64,000 bases of DNA. Origin: an uncultured Pseudomonadales bacterium (GTDB lineage: Bacteria > Pseudomonadota > Gammaproteobacteria > Pseudomonadales > Azotimanducaceae). Where the stretch lies: positions 1,348,132 to 1,412,131 of the forward strand of contig OY282519.1 in the NCBI GenBank assembly GCA_958296405.1, written 5' to 3'. Both the position numbers and the translations under genes were made by a program. The stretch's first letter is position 1. Every line of letters starts with the position of its first letter. The notes under the pieces were generated by a model. It saw nothing but the letters and a program-made list of their open reading frames with translations, did not search any database and was not told the DNA's origin. Shown here piece by piece: positions 45,756 through 55,268 of the stretch.

Positions 45756-47096
45756 TCAAGCCCCTTGGCGGGCAGCAAGCCAACGCTGGATTTCCCGCCC
45801 CACCAGCCACAGCCGGTCTTGCCCCCACACGGCCAGCAGCGTGTCGCCGTCTGGGTCGATCAAGCGGAAGCTCGGCACGCCCCAGAGGCCAAATCCATAC
45901 ATGGCGAGGCGATTAGCTTCGATTTCGTCTTCCCATTCGCTGTTGCCGAGGAGCGCCTTCGCCTCGTTCCAAGGCAGGCCGGCGGTTTCCACCACATGGC
46001 GCCGGCCGCGTTCCGTGTTGATGTTCACGCCTTCGCGGAACGCCGCCCGCATGAAGGCATCCAACAGCGCCACGCCGCGGCCTTGGCGAGCAGCCCAAGG
46101 GTACAGGGCATAGCAGCGCCGCACCGGTTCGCCGATGGGGTCACGGAAGTTGCCCCAGTCCTTCAAGCCCAGTGCGCGCGCTTCCCGCGCAGCGTCTTGA
46201 AAAATGTAGAAGCCCTTGGCGCGGGTGGCAGGCACGCCGCGCATCACCATCGGCAGCACCGGACGCATGACGAGCGTCACGCCGGCCTGCTCGGCGAAGT
46301 CCACCGCGGCGGCGAAGATGAGCGAGGTGTAGGGGCTGCGCAGGGAGGGATACATCTCTAAGGTGAGGGTGCCATCGTCCTTCAGCGGGCCGGGTTCAAT
46401 GGCCGGTCGGGGCGCGAGCAACCCGGCATCGCCACGGTTCGCGCCAAGGTCGCGGAGCCGGTTCTCCAAGTGGTAAAGCCGGTCCACGCCCCAATACCAC
46501 TCCTTGCCGTAGTGGAACATGGCGCCAGAGTAATGGCCGAGTTTCGTGCGCCGCTTGGTGCCGGCCGCGACGGCGGCGCGCGTGGCGTCGGCATCGGCGG
46601 GGGCATGCCGCTTGGCCAGCGCCTCTAAATCGGCTTCGGTGTCCGCCCACACTGCTTCGCCCACCACAGGGGCGAGGTGCAGCATGTCCTCCGGCGAAGC
46701 ACCGGCGAGGATGCGCGTTGCCAGCGCCACGCTCTCCGCGCTTGGCCGCCCCGCGTCTTGCGGAAAGGTCAAGCCGTAGTGGGGCGCGATTTTGCCGGCA
46801 TCGTAGCGGGAGAGATCCAACAACAACTCCGGCTCCGGCGCGTTGCGGCCGCTCGGCGCCGCCACGAGGTGGCAAACCACCTCCACGTCGTAGGCGTCCG
46901 AGAGCCGGCGCAGCAGTTGCGCGGCCAAGTGGCTGTAGCCATCGTCAACTTGGTGGAAATACTCCACGCGATGCGGGGCGCGCGCCCGCTGGCGCGCCCT
47001 TTCCACCTTGGCGCGGCGGGCAAGCAGATGCGATTCGCTCACTAGGCGCCGCATGATGGCGGAACCGGCCCAACGCGCCAGAGCGGACGGATCCAT
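45756..47096 (-). CDS. Double DsbA/HCCA-isomerase-like thioredoxin-fold protein
   Basis: The 446-residue protein carries two thioredoxin-like modules of the DsbA/2-hydroxychromene-2-carboxylate isomerase (GST kappa) type: VEYFHQVDDGYSHLAAQLLRRLSDAYDVEVVCHLV in the first and LEMYPSLRSPYTSLIFAAAVDFAEQAGVTLVMRPVLPMVM in the second, with the family ending GLWGVPSFRLIDPDGDTLLAVWGQDRL. No CxxC pair is present, so isomerase or glutathione chemistry is more likely than disulfide exchange. The open frame continues upstream to 48047, but that part is the shadow of the dehalogenase gene; ATG 47096 is used. Confidence 0.72.
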   Translation of the reverse strand: MDPSALARWAGSAIMRRLVSESHLLARRAKVERARQRARAPHRVEYFHQVDDGYSHLAAQLLRRLSDAYDVEVVCHLVAAPSGRNAPEPELLLDLSRYDAGKIAPHYGLTFPQDAGRPSAESVALATRILAGASPEDMLHLAPVVGEAVWADTEADLEALAKRHAPADADATRAAVAAGTKRRTKLGHYSGAMFHYGKEWYWGVDRLYHLENRLRDLGANRGDAGLLAPRPAIEPGPLKDDGTLTLEMYPSLRSPYTSLIFAAAVDFAEQAGVTLVMRPVLPMVMRGVPATRAKGFYIFQDAAREARALGLKDWGNFRDPIGEPVRRCYALYPWAARQGRGVALLDAFMRAAFREGVNINTERGRRHVVETAGLPWNEAKALLGNSEWEDEIEANRLAMYGFGLWGVPSFRLIDPDGDTLLAVWGQDRLWLVGREIQRWLAARQGA

Positions 47097-47176
47097 GGAG
47101 GCGACGCCGCCTTGATCCGCGTGTCGTGTGGCCACTGACGCTCGCTTGCGCTTGGACGGATACCGTTGCGCGGCGG

Positions 47177-48199
47177 CTAAAGCGGCGATTCGGTGATGAA
47201 CTGCAGCACGGCGCCCGCCAACTCCACCGGTTTCTGTTCCTGCAGGAAGTGGCCGGCCCCCTCGATCGTGACGTGGCTGCGGCCCTTGGCGCCGGGCACC
47301 GTTTCTTGGAAGCGCACATGTGCGCCCGCCGTCACAGGGTCGCCATCGCTGAAAGCCGTGAGAAAGGGCTTTTCCCAAGCCTCGAACACGCGCCAAGCGG
47401 CGCGATTGGCCGGGATGGCGGGGTTGTCCGGAATGATCGGCACAAGGCTTGGGAACTGGCGCGCGCCGGCCATGTGGGCGTCGTCTGGGAACGGCGCGTC
47501 GTAACCGGCGGCTTCGGCCGCCGTGATGCTGCCGCCGGTGCTCAACGTCAGCAACTCGCCCACGCTCAAGCGTGGCGTCGCGGCGCAGAACTTCACCCAG
47601 TTCAGGAACCCCCACCCGGAGGTGTCGGCGGCCATGGCCATGGCCATCTCCTGTGGGCTCTCGAAAGCCGGCAGGCTGTCGTAGTGGGCGCGCATCCGCT
47701 TGCTCACGTCTGCCACCTGATCGTCGTCTATGTGCTGCGCGTCTGGCAGGCCAGTGTTGGCGGCGACGATGCGCGCGAACCGCTCCGGCACCTCTGCCGC
47801 GGCGCGCAAACCGATGAGGCCGCCCCAGTCTTGGCAGATGAGGGTGATGTCGCGCAAGTCCAGCGCGGCGAGAAGTGCCTTCAGCCACTCCACATGGCGG
47901 GCGTAGGTGTAGTCGCCGCGCGCGGTCGGTTTGTCCGAACGCCCGAAGCCGATGAAGTCTGGCGCGATCACCCGATGCCCAGCGGCGGCGAAGATGGGGA
48001 TCATCCTGCGGTACAGGTAAGACCACGTTGGCTGGCCGTGCAGGCACAGAATCGGTTCACCCTGCCCGGCGCCGGCGTCCACATAGTGCATGCGCAGCGG
48101 CGCGCCGCCGTCTGGATTCGGCACTTCGACGTAGTGCGGGGCAAAGAGGTAGCCAGAGAGGCTCTCGAAGCGCTCGTCGGGCGTTCGCAGCGTTTCCAT
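47177..48199 (-). CDS. Haloalkane dehalogenase, subfamily I
   Basis: The enzyme hydrolyses alkyl halides to alcohols. The 340-residue alpha/beta hydrolase has CLHGQPTWSYLYRRMIPIF, the nucleophile D124 in QDWGG, W125 as halide-binding residue, D287 in SDGDPV and H317 in GAGHF, the same nucleophile and Trp numbers as DhlA of Xanthobacter. It also has APDFIGFGRSDKPTARGDYTYARHVEWL. The long cap fits subfamily I. ATG 48199 opens the gene. Neighbours give no sign of the natural substrate. Confidence 0.86.
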   Translation of the reverse strand: METLRTPDERFESLSGYLFAPHYVEVPNPDGGAPLRMHYVDAGAGQGEPILCLHGQPTWSYLYRRMIPIFAAAGHRVIAPDFIGFGRSDKPTARGDYTYARHVEWLKALLAALDLRDITLICQDWGGLIGLRAAAEVPERFARIVAANTGLPDAQHIDDDQVADVSKRMRAHYDSLPAFESPQEMAMAMAADTSGWGFLNWVKFCAATPRLSVGELLTLSTGGSITAAEAAGYDAPFPDDAHMAGARQFPSLVPIIPDNPAIPANRAAWRVFEAWEKPFLTAFSDGDPVTAGAHVRFQETVPGAKGRSHVTIEGAGHFLQEQKPVELAGAVLQFITESPL

Positions 48200-48215
48200 G
48201 ATGTGTCAGCCTCGC

Positions 48216-48836
48216 TTAGCTTTTGGCATAGGGCGCTAACGCCGCGCGCTCGTCATCCGCGAGCATGCGGGGCGTGGCGAGCGGTGCGCCGTGGGCGTCG
48301 AAAAACGGGTTGAAGCGGTAGCGCCCGCTCACCAAGGAACCAAGCAAGCGCCGCCCAAGGCGCAGCAGCGAGCGTGGCGAAAGGCCAGGCAGGCCTTGCA
48401 GCGCTTCGGCGTCGCCAATGGCGGATGCCTTGAACACGCGCGCCCGCACCGGCCCCAATGCCGCTTGGGCGGGTGCCGCGGCCGCGCCATCCACGCAGGT
48501 ATGGATCAGGCCGACGAAGGACACGCGCCGCGACGGCGGCGTGTTGCCGATGGGCGTGTTGCAGCACTTGGCGTACCAACGCAGCGGGCCGCGGCCGGTG
48601 AGGCGGATGCAGGCGAGCTGCTCAGCGCCCTGCTCGAGCTCCAACAGGTTCGACGGGAGTTGGCAGAGCTCCGTGCCGCCGTTCGCGTCCAAGGTGTCTG
48701 CGTCGCGCCCGAGGTGGTGGGCGAAGGCCTGGCAATCTTGGCAATAGCAGACGGCGTGCTCCACCGCGTCCGGCGTGATGCCGCGCGCGACGCCGCGCAG
48801 CCGCCCGCATTGGCATTTGATGGGCAAGGTGGCCAT
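48216..48836 (-). CDS. CxCG-type GFA-like/DUF6151 protein
   Basis: The 206-residue protein starts MATLPIKCQCGRLRGVARGITP and contains further Cys pairs (CYCQDCQAFAHHLG and KCCNTPIGNT), the layout of the glutathione-dependent formaldehyde-activating family and the related DUF6151 group, with zinc or Cys chemistry. The function of this subgroup is unknown. ATG 48845 also lies in frame. It ends 17 bases upstream of the haloalkane dehalogenase start, so the two may be cotranscribed. Confidence 0.7.
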   Translation of the reverse strand: MATLPIKCQCGRLRGVARGITPDAVEHAVCYCQDCQAFAHHLGRDADTLDANGGTELCQLPSNLLELEQGAEQLACIRLTGRGPLRWYAKCCNTPIGNTPPSRRVSFVGLIHTCVDGAAAAPAQAALGPVRARVFKASAIGDAEALQGLPGLSPRSLLRLGRRLLGSLVSGRYRFNPFFDAHGAPLATPRMLADDERAALAPYAKS

Positions 48837-48931
48837 GCAGGGCATGATAGCGCTGAAAGCGCCCCGTTCGACAGTTCCATGATGCTCCGTATAGCATTTC
48901 GCGCTTGTTCGCCTTGACGCGCGGGACGCAA

Positions 48932-49354
48932 ATGAACGGGCCAAACTTTGCCAAATCGCCCTTGGTGCCGGCCATCGCGCAGGACGCGGCGACGGGCGCG
49001 GTGCTGATGCTTGCGTACATGGACGCCGCGGCCTACCAAGAAACCTTGCGCACACGCCACGCTTGCTATTACAGCCGCAGCCGCCAAGCGCTTTGGCGCA
49101 AGGGCGAGACCAGCGGCCACACACAGTTGGTGCGGCAGATCTTCTACGACTGCGACGCGGACACCGTGCTGCTCAAGGTGGAGCAGGTCGGCGGCGCCGC
49201 TTGCCATGAGGGGTATGCGAGCTGCTTTTTTCGGGAAGTTGACCTCGCCACGGGCGCGGCGCGCATTGTCGCCGAGCGCGTGGTCGATCCAGCGCAGGTT
49301 TACAAGGCCGGGCAAGCGCACGGGGCGGCCGCCCCTCGCAGTGACGGCGCGTGA
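48932..49354 (+). CDS. hisI: Phosphoribosyl-AMP cyclohydrolase
   Basis: HisI opens the purine ring of phosphoribosyl-AMP in histidine synthesis. The 140-residue protein has [51 protein letters not shown] and [13 protein letters not shown], with the conserved metal-binding Cys residues. It lacks the HisE domain. ATG 48932 is used. Its stop overlaps the GTG of hisG, an unusual hisI-hisG pair. Confidence 0.93.
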   Translation: MNGPNFAKSPLVPAIAQDAATGAVLMLAYMDAAAYQETLRTRHACYYSRSRQALWRKGETSGHTQLVRQIFYDCDADTVLLKVEQVGGAACHEGYASCFFREVDLATGAARIVAERVVDPAQVYKAGQAHGAAAPRSDGA

Positions 49355-50226
49355 GTTCCTTGCTGCAGTTCGGCATCCCGGCCGGGAGCCTGCAGGAGGC
49401 GACCCGGGAGCTGTTCGGGCGCGCCGGCTTTCGCATCGCGTTCACGGCGCGCTCGTATTCGCCAAGCATTGATGACGACGAGGTGAGCTGCCGGCTCGTG
49501 CGCGCCCAAGAGATGGCGCGTTATGTGGAGCAAGGCGTGCTGGACGCCGGCATCACCGGGCGGGATTGGGTGATCGAGAGCGGCGCGGATGTGCGGGAAG
49601 TGCGCGAGCTGCGCTTCTCCAAGGTGAGCCGCAAGCCTGTGCGGTGGGTGTTGTGCGTGCCGGAAGACTCGCCCGTGCGCCAAGTGGAAGAGCTTGCCGG
49701 CAAGCGCATCGCCACCGAGGCCGTGAACATGACGCGGCGTTACCTGCAGGGCCGCGGCGTCCAGGCGGAGGTGGAGTTCTCTTGGGGCGCCACCGAAGCG
49801 AAGCCGCCGGAGCTGGCGGATGCCATCGTCGAGCTCACGGAAACCGGCAACTCGTTGCGCGCCAACAAGCTGCGCATCGTGGCCGAAGTGCTGCAGAGCA
49901 CGCCTCGGCTCATCGCCAATCACACCGCGATGCAGGATCCGTGGAAGGCGGAAAAGCTCGACAACATCGGCCTCATGCTGCACGCCTGCCTGGTGGCGGA
50001 GGGCAAGGTGGGGTTGATGATGAACGCCCGCGTCGCGGACTTGGAGGCGATCACCGGGCTTCTGCCGGCGCTGCAGAAGCCAACCGTTGCGGCGCTCTCA
50101 GACCCAGAATGGGTGGCCGTGAGCACCATCATCGATCAAGCGGTGGCGCGCACGGTGATCCCGCAGGTGAAGGCTGCCGGCGCCCGCGGCATCGTCGAGT
50201 ATCCGATCAACAAGATCATCGATTGA
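49351..50226 (+). CDS. hisG: ATP phosphoribosyltransferase (long form)
   Basis: HisG joins ATP and phosphoribosyl pyrophosphate as the first step of histidine synthesis. The 291-residue protein has the periplasmic-binding-like catalytic core ([45 protein letters not shown]) and a C-terminal ACT-like regulatory domain ([43 protein letters not shown]). The long form is histidine-inhibited and needs no HisZ. GTG 49351 overlaps the hisI stop by GTGA. Confidence 0.93.
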   Translation: MSSLLQFGIPAGSLQEATRELFGRAGFRIAFTARSYSPSIDDDEVSCRLVRAQEMARYVEQGVLDAGITGRDWVIESGADVREVRELRFSKVSRKPVRWVLCVPEDSPVRQVEELAGKRIATEAVNMTRRYLQGRGVQAEVEFSWGATEAKPPELADAIVELTETGNSLRANKLRIVAEVLQSTPRLIANHTAMQDPWKAEKLDNIGLMLHACLVAEGKVGLMMNARVADLEAITGLLPALQKPTVAALSDPEWVAVSTIIDQAVARTVIPQVKAAGARGIVEYPINKIID

Positions 50227-50247
50227 TCGGCATGGCGCCGCGGCGCC

Positions 50248-51612
50248 TCACATGAACAGCGTCGCCGGGTGCTCCAGCCGCGTCTTGACGTGGTGAATCA
50301 TGGACGCCGCATCCATGCCGTCGACGGCGCGGTGATCGAACGAAGAGGATACGTTCATCATCGTCCTCGGCACCACGGCGTCATCCACCACGGCTGGGCG
50401 TTTCGCAGCTTTGTTGACGCCGATGATGGCCACTTCCGGCGGATTGATGACCGGCGTGCTGGCGATGCCGCCGAGGGCGCCCAAGCTGGTGATGGTGACG
50501 GTGGAACCGCTTAGCTGTGGGCGTTCGCCCCCTTCGCCGCGCGCGGCCGCCGCGGCGCCGGCGATGGCCGCGGCGAGGCCGTTGAGGTCGAACCGTTGCG
50601 CATCGCGCACAACCGGCACCTTCAAGCCTTCCGCGGTGTGCGTGGCCACGCCGAGATGCACGCCGTGGAAGCGCCGCAGCACGGCGGCTTCGGCATCCAA
50701 GTGCGCGTTGCACTGCGGAAAGGCGCGCAGCGCATCGATGACGGCGAGCGCCACGAACGGCAACAGGGTGAGGCGTGGCATCGCGCCGGCTTGGTTGTTC
50801 AAGTGGCGGCGCAACCGCTCAAGCTCGGTGACGTCCACCTCCTCCACATAGGAGAAGTGCGGGATGTTCCGCTTGCTCGCCGCCATGCGTTCGGCGATGA
50901 CGCGGCGCACCCCAACGAGGCGGATTTCCTCCACAAGCGCTTCGCCGCCCGCCGCGCTCGGCACTGGGCTGCGGACCTCGCCCGGCTCGCCTGCGCTCGT
51001 CATGTCACGGGCGGCTGCGGCTGCGCTTGGGCGCGCCAGCCAAGCGTCAACATCGCATTGCAAGGTGCGTCCGCGCGGGCCGCTCGCCGGCACTTGGCTG
51101 AGATCGATGCCGGCTTCCGCGGCGCGGCGGCGCACCGCGGGAGAAGCCATCACTTTGGCGGTGCTGCGGGCCGACGCTTTGGCGCCGTCAGTGGCCGGCG
51201 GCGCGTGAACTGCGGCAAGGCGCTTTGCGGCTGGTAGAACGGCTCGCCCTTCCGGCGACGGTTGCTCGTCCGGCGCTGGGCTGGGTGTTGCGCGTTCGAT
51301 CCCAATCTGGGCCGCCTGTTGGCTGCCCGCCACGTCCGCCGTTCGCGTTGCCGGCACGCCGCCGCCCATCGCCACGGTCTCGAACGCGATCAGCTCGGCG
51401 CCCACCGCCACCAAATCGCCCGGCTCGCCGCGGGTGCGCAGCACCTTGCCGGCAACCGGCGCCGGAATCTCCACGTTGGCCTTGTCCGTCATGATGTCGG
51501 CCACGATGTCGTCTTCGGCCACCATGTCGCCCGGGCGCACATGCCATGCGACGATCTCCGCCTCCACGGCGCCTTCGCCCAAATCTGGCAGCTTGAACAC
51601 ATGCTCGCTCAT
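50248..51612 (-). CDS. bkdB: Branched-chain 2-oxoacid dehydrogenase E2 (lipoamide acyltransferase)
   Basis: The E2 protein transfers branched acyl groups from lipoamide to CoA. The 454-residue protein has a lipoyl domain (residues 1-80, with the lysine in DIMTDKANVEIPAP), an E1/E3-binding domain (about 150-190, AKVMASPAVRRRAAEAGIDLSQVPASGPRGR) and a catalytic acyltransferase domain ending MNVSSSFDHRAVDGMDAA, with the catalytic His. It is the last of the three genes E1 alpha, E1 beta, E2; no E3 gene is present. The order matches a Bkd complex. Confidence 0.88.
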   Translation of the reverse strand: MSEHVFKLPDLGEGAVEAEIVAWHVRPGDMVAEDDIVADIMTDKANVEIPAPVAGKVLRTRGEPGDLVAVGAELIAFETVAMGGGVPATRTADVAGSQQAAQIGIERATPSPAPDEQPSPEGRAVLPAAKRLAAVHAPPATDGAKASARSTAKVMASPAVRRRAAEAGIDLSQVPASGPRGRTLQCDVDAWLARPSAAAAARDMTSAGEPGEVRSPVPSAAGGEALVEEIRLVGVRRVIAERMAASKRNIPHFSYVEEVDVTELERLRRHLNNQAGAMPRLTLLPFVALAVIDALRAFPQCNAHLDAEAAVLRRFHGVHLGVATHTAEGLKVPVVRDAQRFDLNGLAAAIAGAAAAARGEGGERPQLSGSTVTITSLGALGGIASTPVINPPEVAIIGVNKAAKRPAVVDDAVVPRTMMNVSSSFDHRAVDGMDAASMIHHVKTRLEHPATLFM

Positions 51613-51621
51613 GGCGCCGCC

Positions 51622-52638
51622 TCAAGCCGCTTCGAGCACGTTCTCGATGGCCGCCGCCACGCGCCGCGGGCCGGGGAAGTAGTCCCACTCGAAGGCGTGG
51701 GGGTAAGGCGTGTCCCACCCGGCCACCCGCGTCACCGGGGCTTCGAGGTGGTAGAAGCACTCCTCCTGCACGGTGGCCAACAGCTCCGCCCCGTAGCCGG
51801 AGAAGCGCGTGGCTTCATGCACGATCACGCAGCGCCCGGTCTTGCGCACAGACGCCGTGATGGTGTCCGCGTCGAGCGGCGCGAGGGTGCGCACATCGAC
51901 GATTTCGGCGTCCGCTCCGGCAAGGCGCGCCGCCGCTTGCGCGACGTGAACCATCGTCCCATAGCAGAGCACCGTCACATCGGCGCCTTCCCGCACCACC
52001 TGCGAGCGGCCCAAGGGCACCGTGTAGTAGCCAGCCGGCACTTCGCCCAACGGGTGCGCTGCCCAAGAGGTGGCGGGCTGTTCCGGGTCGCCCTCGAACG
52101 GTCCGTGGTAGAGGCGCTTGGGTTCGAAGAAGATCACCGGGTCGTCATCTTCGATAGCGCTGATGAGCAAACCCTTCGCGTCATGAGGGTTGGACGGCAT
52201 GACCACCTTCAGCCCGCAAACATGGGTGAAGATGCCTTCTGGGCTTTGCGAGTGCGTCTGGCCGCCGCGGATGCCGCCGCCGCATGGCGCTCGGATGGTC
52301 ACTGGCGCGAAGAAATCGCCGGCGGTGCGATGGCGCAGCCGCGCCAGTTCGCTCACGATCTGATCAAAGCCAGGATAGATGTAGTCTGCGAACTGCATCT
52401 CCGCGATGGGGCGCAGGCCGTTCACGCCCATGCCGATGGCACAGCCGACGATGCCGCCCTCGGCGATTGGCGCATCGATGACGCGCGCCTCGCCGTACTT
52501 CTTCTGCAGCCCTTCGGTGCAGCGGAACACGCCGCCGAAGTAGCCCACGTCCTCGCCGAGGACGACGACGCCGGGGTCGCGCTCCATCATCACGTCCATG
52601 GCGGAGTTGAGCGCCTGCACCATGTTCATTTGCGCCAC
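51622..52638 (-). CDS. bkdA2: Branched-chain 2-oxoacid dehydrogenase E1 beta
   Basis: The 338-residue E1 beta subunit binds thiamine diphosphate with E1 alpha. It shows GEDVGYFGGVFRCTEGLQKKYGEARVIDAPIAEGGIVGCAIGM and EIVDVRTLAPLDADTITASVRKTGRCVIVHEA. The GTG at 52638 has GGAGGG at seven bases; an ATG at 52629 is close by. It follows the E1 alpha stop by 3 bases and is followed by E2 after 9 bases. Confidence 0.88.
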   Translation of the reverse strand: MAQMNMVQALNSAMDVMMERDPGVVVLGEDVGYFGGVFRCTEGLQKKYGEARVIDAPIAEGGIVGCAIGMGVNGLRPIAEMQFADYIYPGFDQIVSELARLRHRTAGDFFAPVTIRAPCGGGIRGGQTHSQSPEGIFTHVCGLKVVMPSNPHDAKGLLISAIEDDDPVIFFEPKRLYHGPFEGDPEQPATSWAAHPLGEVPAGYYTVPLGRSQVVREGADVTVLCYGTMVHVAQAAARLAGADAEIVDVRTLAPLDADTITASVRKTGRCVIVHEATRFSGYGAELLATVQEECFYHLEAPVTRVAGWDTPYPHAFEWDYFPGPRRVAAAIENVLEAA

Positions 52639-52641
52639 GGC

Positions 52642-53910
52642 TCAGCCCTCCGGCGCCGGGCCGGCCTTGGGCTGGTAATCCGCCAACGCCCGCAGAGCGT
52701 CGCGCTGCGCGATGAGGTGGCGCGGCATGTCGCGGTACACATCCTCGAACAGCTCGCATTGGTCCAGCCGCGGCGCCTCCGTCATGGAGCCATAGGAGAG
52801 CGCTTCGCGCCAGCAGGCGTCCACATGCGCCTTGCGGTCCGCTTCGAGGGCGGCCTGATCCGCCTCGTTCCATCCGTCGCGCGCGATGAGGTGCGCCTGC
52901 AAACGGTCGATGGGGTCGCCCAGCGGCCATGCCTTCCATTCGTCCCGCGGCCGGTAGCGTGATGGATCGTCGCTGGTGGAGTGGGCGCCGCGCCGGTAGG
53001 TGATCAGTTCGATCAAGGTTGCGCCGCGCCCCATGCGGGCGCGTTCCGCCGCCCAACGGGTGACGGCGAAGACAGCGAGGAAATCGTTGCCGTCCACGCG
53101 GATGGAGGCGATGCCATAGCCCAAGCCGCGCGCAGCGAACGGCCGCCGCTCGCCGCCGGCGAAGCCTTGGAAGGTGGAAATCGCCCACTGGTTGTTGACG
53201 ACGTTCAGCACCACAGGCGCCCGATAGACCGCAGCGAAGGTGAGGGCATGGTGAAAGTCCGCCTCGGCGGTGGAGCCCTCGCCCACCCAGCCGGCGGCGA
53301 TGTGCTGCTCGTTCTTGATGGCCGCGGCCATCGCCCAACCGACCGCTTGCGGAAACTGCGTGGCGAGGTTGCCGGAGATGGAGAAGATGTTGCCGCGCGC
53401 CCAGTGGTACATGATCGGCATTTGCCGCCCCTTGCACATGTCGCGGCTGTTCGAGAGGCATTGGCACATCAGCTCGACGGGATTGTGGCCGCGGGCGATG
53501 TGCAGGCCGACGTTGCGGTAGTGCGGAAACAGCATGTCGCCTGGCTTCAGGGCCAACGCTGCCGCCACCGAAACGGCCTCTTCGCCCAACGTTTGCATGA
53601 AGAACGAGAGCTTGCCTTGGCGTTGCATGCGCAGCAGACGGTCATCAAAGGCGCGGGTGAGCACCATGGCGCTCAAACCCGCGCGCAGCGTCTCGCCGTC
53701 GATGGAGGGGGCCCAAGGGCCAACCGCTTGGCCATCGTCATCCAGCACGCGCACCAAGTCGTACGCCAGATGTTCGATGTCGTGAACGCGAGCGTCCGGC
53801 GACGGGCGTTCCACGGCGCCGGCGGCCGACAGGCGCAGGTAGCCGAAATCTGGGGCTTCGCCGGGGCGCGCCGACGGATGGGGCACATGAAACCGTGCTG
53901 TCTGCGTCAT
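52642..53910 (-). CDS. bkdA1: Branched-chain 2-oxoacid dehydrogenase E1 alpha
   Basis: The 422-residue protein decarboxylates the 2-oxo acids of leucine, isoleucine and valine. It has the thiamine-diphosphate motif GEGSTAEADFHHALTFAAVYRAPVVLNVVNNQWAIST and RRGAHSTSDDPSRYRPRDEW (phosphorylation-loop type). ATG 53910 has AAGGAG at about the right distance, which settles the start against a longer open frame. It heads the E1 alpha-E1 beta-E2 operon. Confidence 0.9.
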   Translation of the reverse strand: MTQTARFHVPHPSARPGEAPDFGYLRLSAAGAVERPSPDARVHDIEHLAYDLVRVLDDDGQAVGPWAPSIDGETLRAGLSAMVLTRAFDDRLLRMQRQGKLSFFMQTLGEEAVSVAAALALKPGDMLFPHYRNVGLHIARGHNPVELMCQCLSNSRDMCKGRQMPIMYHWARGNIFSISGNLATQFPQAVGWAMAAAIKNEQHIAAGWVGEGSTAEADFHHALTFAAVYRAPVVLNVVNNQWAISTFQGFAGGERRPFAARGLGYGIASIRVDGNDFLAVFAVTRWAAERARMGRGATLIELITYRRGAHSTSDDPSRYRPRDEWKAWPLGDPIDRLQAHLIARDGWNEADQAALEADRKAHVDACWREALSYGSMTEAPRLDQCELFEDVYRDMPRHLIAQRDALRALADYQPKAGPAPEG

Positions 53911-54171
53911 CGAGCTCCTTCCTTGGGGCCGTGCGCGCACTGGCTGGGGCGGCGAGTTCCGTCCAAGGCCGGCCGCGGCGTCAATCCCTGATATGGGGGA
54001 CGCAGCGCGCGTTGTCAAGCCACCGGATCGGGACGCTGTGGCGGTGAGGCCGGGGCCGGGCGCTCCCGCCGCCGCCTCGATTGCATCCAAGCCTGCTATC
54101 GCTTAGGTTCGCTCATCCTGAACGGGGCCTCGTCTCGAACACTTCTGGCAATCTGGGCACTGGGACACGCA

Positions 54172-55176
54172 ATGACTCGTCGAAACCGAGTGCTTGTGAC
54201 CGGCGGGGCCGGATTTCTTGGGTCGCATCTGTGCGAGCGGCTGCTTGCGCAGAATTGCCAAGTCCTCTGCGTCGACAATTACTTCACTGGGTCGAGAGAC
54301 AACATCGCCGGGATGTTGTCGAATCCGCGCTTCGAGGCCCTAAGGCACGACATCACGTTTCCGCTCTATGTCGAAGTGGACCAGATTTACAATCTCGCCT
54401 GCCCGGCTTCGCCGATGCACTACCACCTCGATCCTGTGCAGACCACCAAGGTCAACGTGCATGGCTCGATCAACATGCTGGGGCTCGCAAAGCGGGTGCG
54501 GGCGTCCATCCTGCAGGCATCAACCAGCGAAGTGTATGGCGATGCCGTCGAGCATCCGCAAACGGAGCATTACTGGGGCAACGTCAACGCCATCGGCACA
54601 CGCGCCTGCTACGCCGAGGGCAAGCGCTGCGCCGAGACGTTGTTCTTCGACTATCGGCGCCAGCACGGCGTGCCCATCAAAGTCGCCCGGCTGTTCAACG
54701 CCTATGGCCCGCGCATGTTCATTGGCGACGGCCGCGTGGTGTCCACCTTTGTGGTGCAGGCCCTGCGCGGCGAGCCCCTCACGATCTGCGGCGATGGCGA
54801 TCAAACCCGTTCGTTCTGCTATGTGGACGACACCATTGATGGCTTGCTGAAGCTGATGAATACGCCCCAAGAAGTGACCGGGCCCATCAATGTTGGCAAT
54901 ACACAGGAAATCACCATTTTGGATCTCGCCAACCTGATCATTCGCATGACCGGCTCGAAATCCGGCATCGTCCATACGAAGTTGCCGCAAGATTCGCCGT
55001 CGCGGCGGCAACCCGACATCACGAAGGCGGAGGACATTCTCGGCTGGGCGCCGACCACGCCCTTGGAAGCGGGAATCGAGAAGACCATCGGCTATTTCGA
55101 TCATCTGCTGAGCGCAGAATCTTCTACCCCCTCACTTCATCCGGTGCTAGCTGAGGTGCGAACTTCGCCACCATGA
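54172..55176 (+). CDS. UDP-glucuronate decarboxylase-like NAD-dependent epimerase/dehydratase
   Basis: The 334-residue extended SDR has the Rossmann motif [61 protein letters not shown] and the active-site Y-x-x-x-K in [10 protein letters not shown]. These phrases match UDP-glucuronate decarboxylase (UDP-xylose synthase), which supplies UDP-xylose for surface polysaccharide. No other sugar gene is adjacent. ATG 54172 opens the gene. Confidence 0.85.
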   Translation: MTRRNRVLVTGGAGFLGSHLCERLLAQNCQVLCVDNYFTGSRDNIAGMLSNPRFEALRHDITFPLYVEVDQIYNLACPASPMHYHLDPVQTTKVNVHGSINMLGLAKRVRASILQASTSEVYGDAVEHPQTEHYWGNVNAIGTRACYAEGKRCAETLFFDYRRQHGVPIKVARLFNAYGPRMFIGDGRVVSTFVVQALRGEPLTICGDGDQTRSFCYVDDTIDGLLKLMNTPQEVTGPINVGNTQEITILDLANLIIRMTGSKSGIVHTKLPQDSPSRRQPDITKAEDILGWAPTTPLEAGIEKTIGYFDHLLSAESSTPSLHPVLAEVRTSPP

Positions 55177-55268
55177 TTGCCGTTGTCGCTCGGGGTGATG
55201 GAACTGCCGACAGTCCGCCGAGGGCGTTGATGCCGGCGCTCTGCCATGCTTGAACGACCAGCCACAGC

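Noticed and set aside
45713-45916. Coding continuation of the long plus-strand frame from 44354
   Set aside because: That frame reads through the antisense of the PiT-like gene and has no domain; it is a shadow.
47097-48047. N-terminal extension of the double thioredoxin-fold gene to 763 codons
   Set aside because: The extra part overlaps the haloalkane dehalogenase in another frame and reads as arginine-rich noise; the protein domain starts after ATG 47096.
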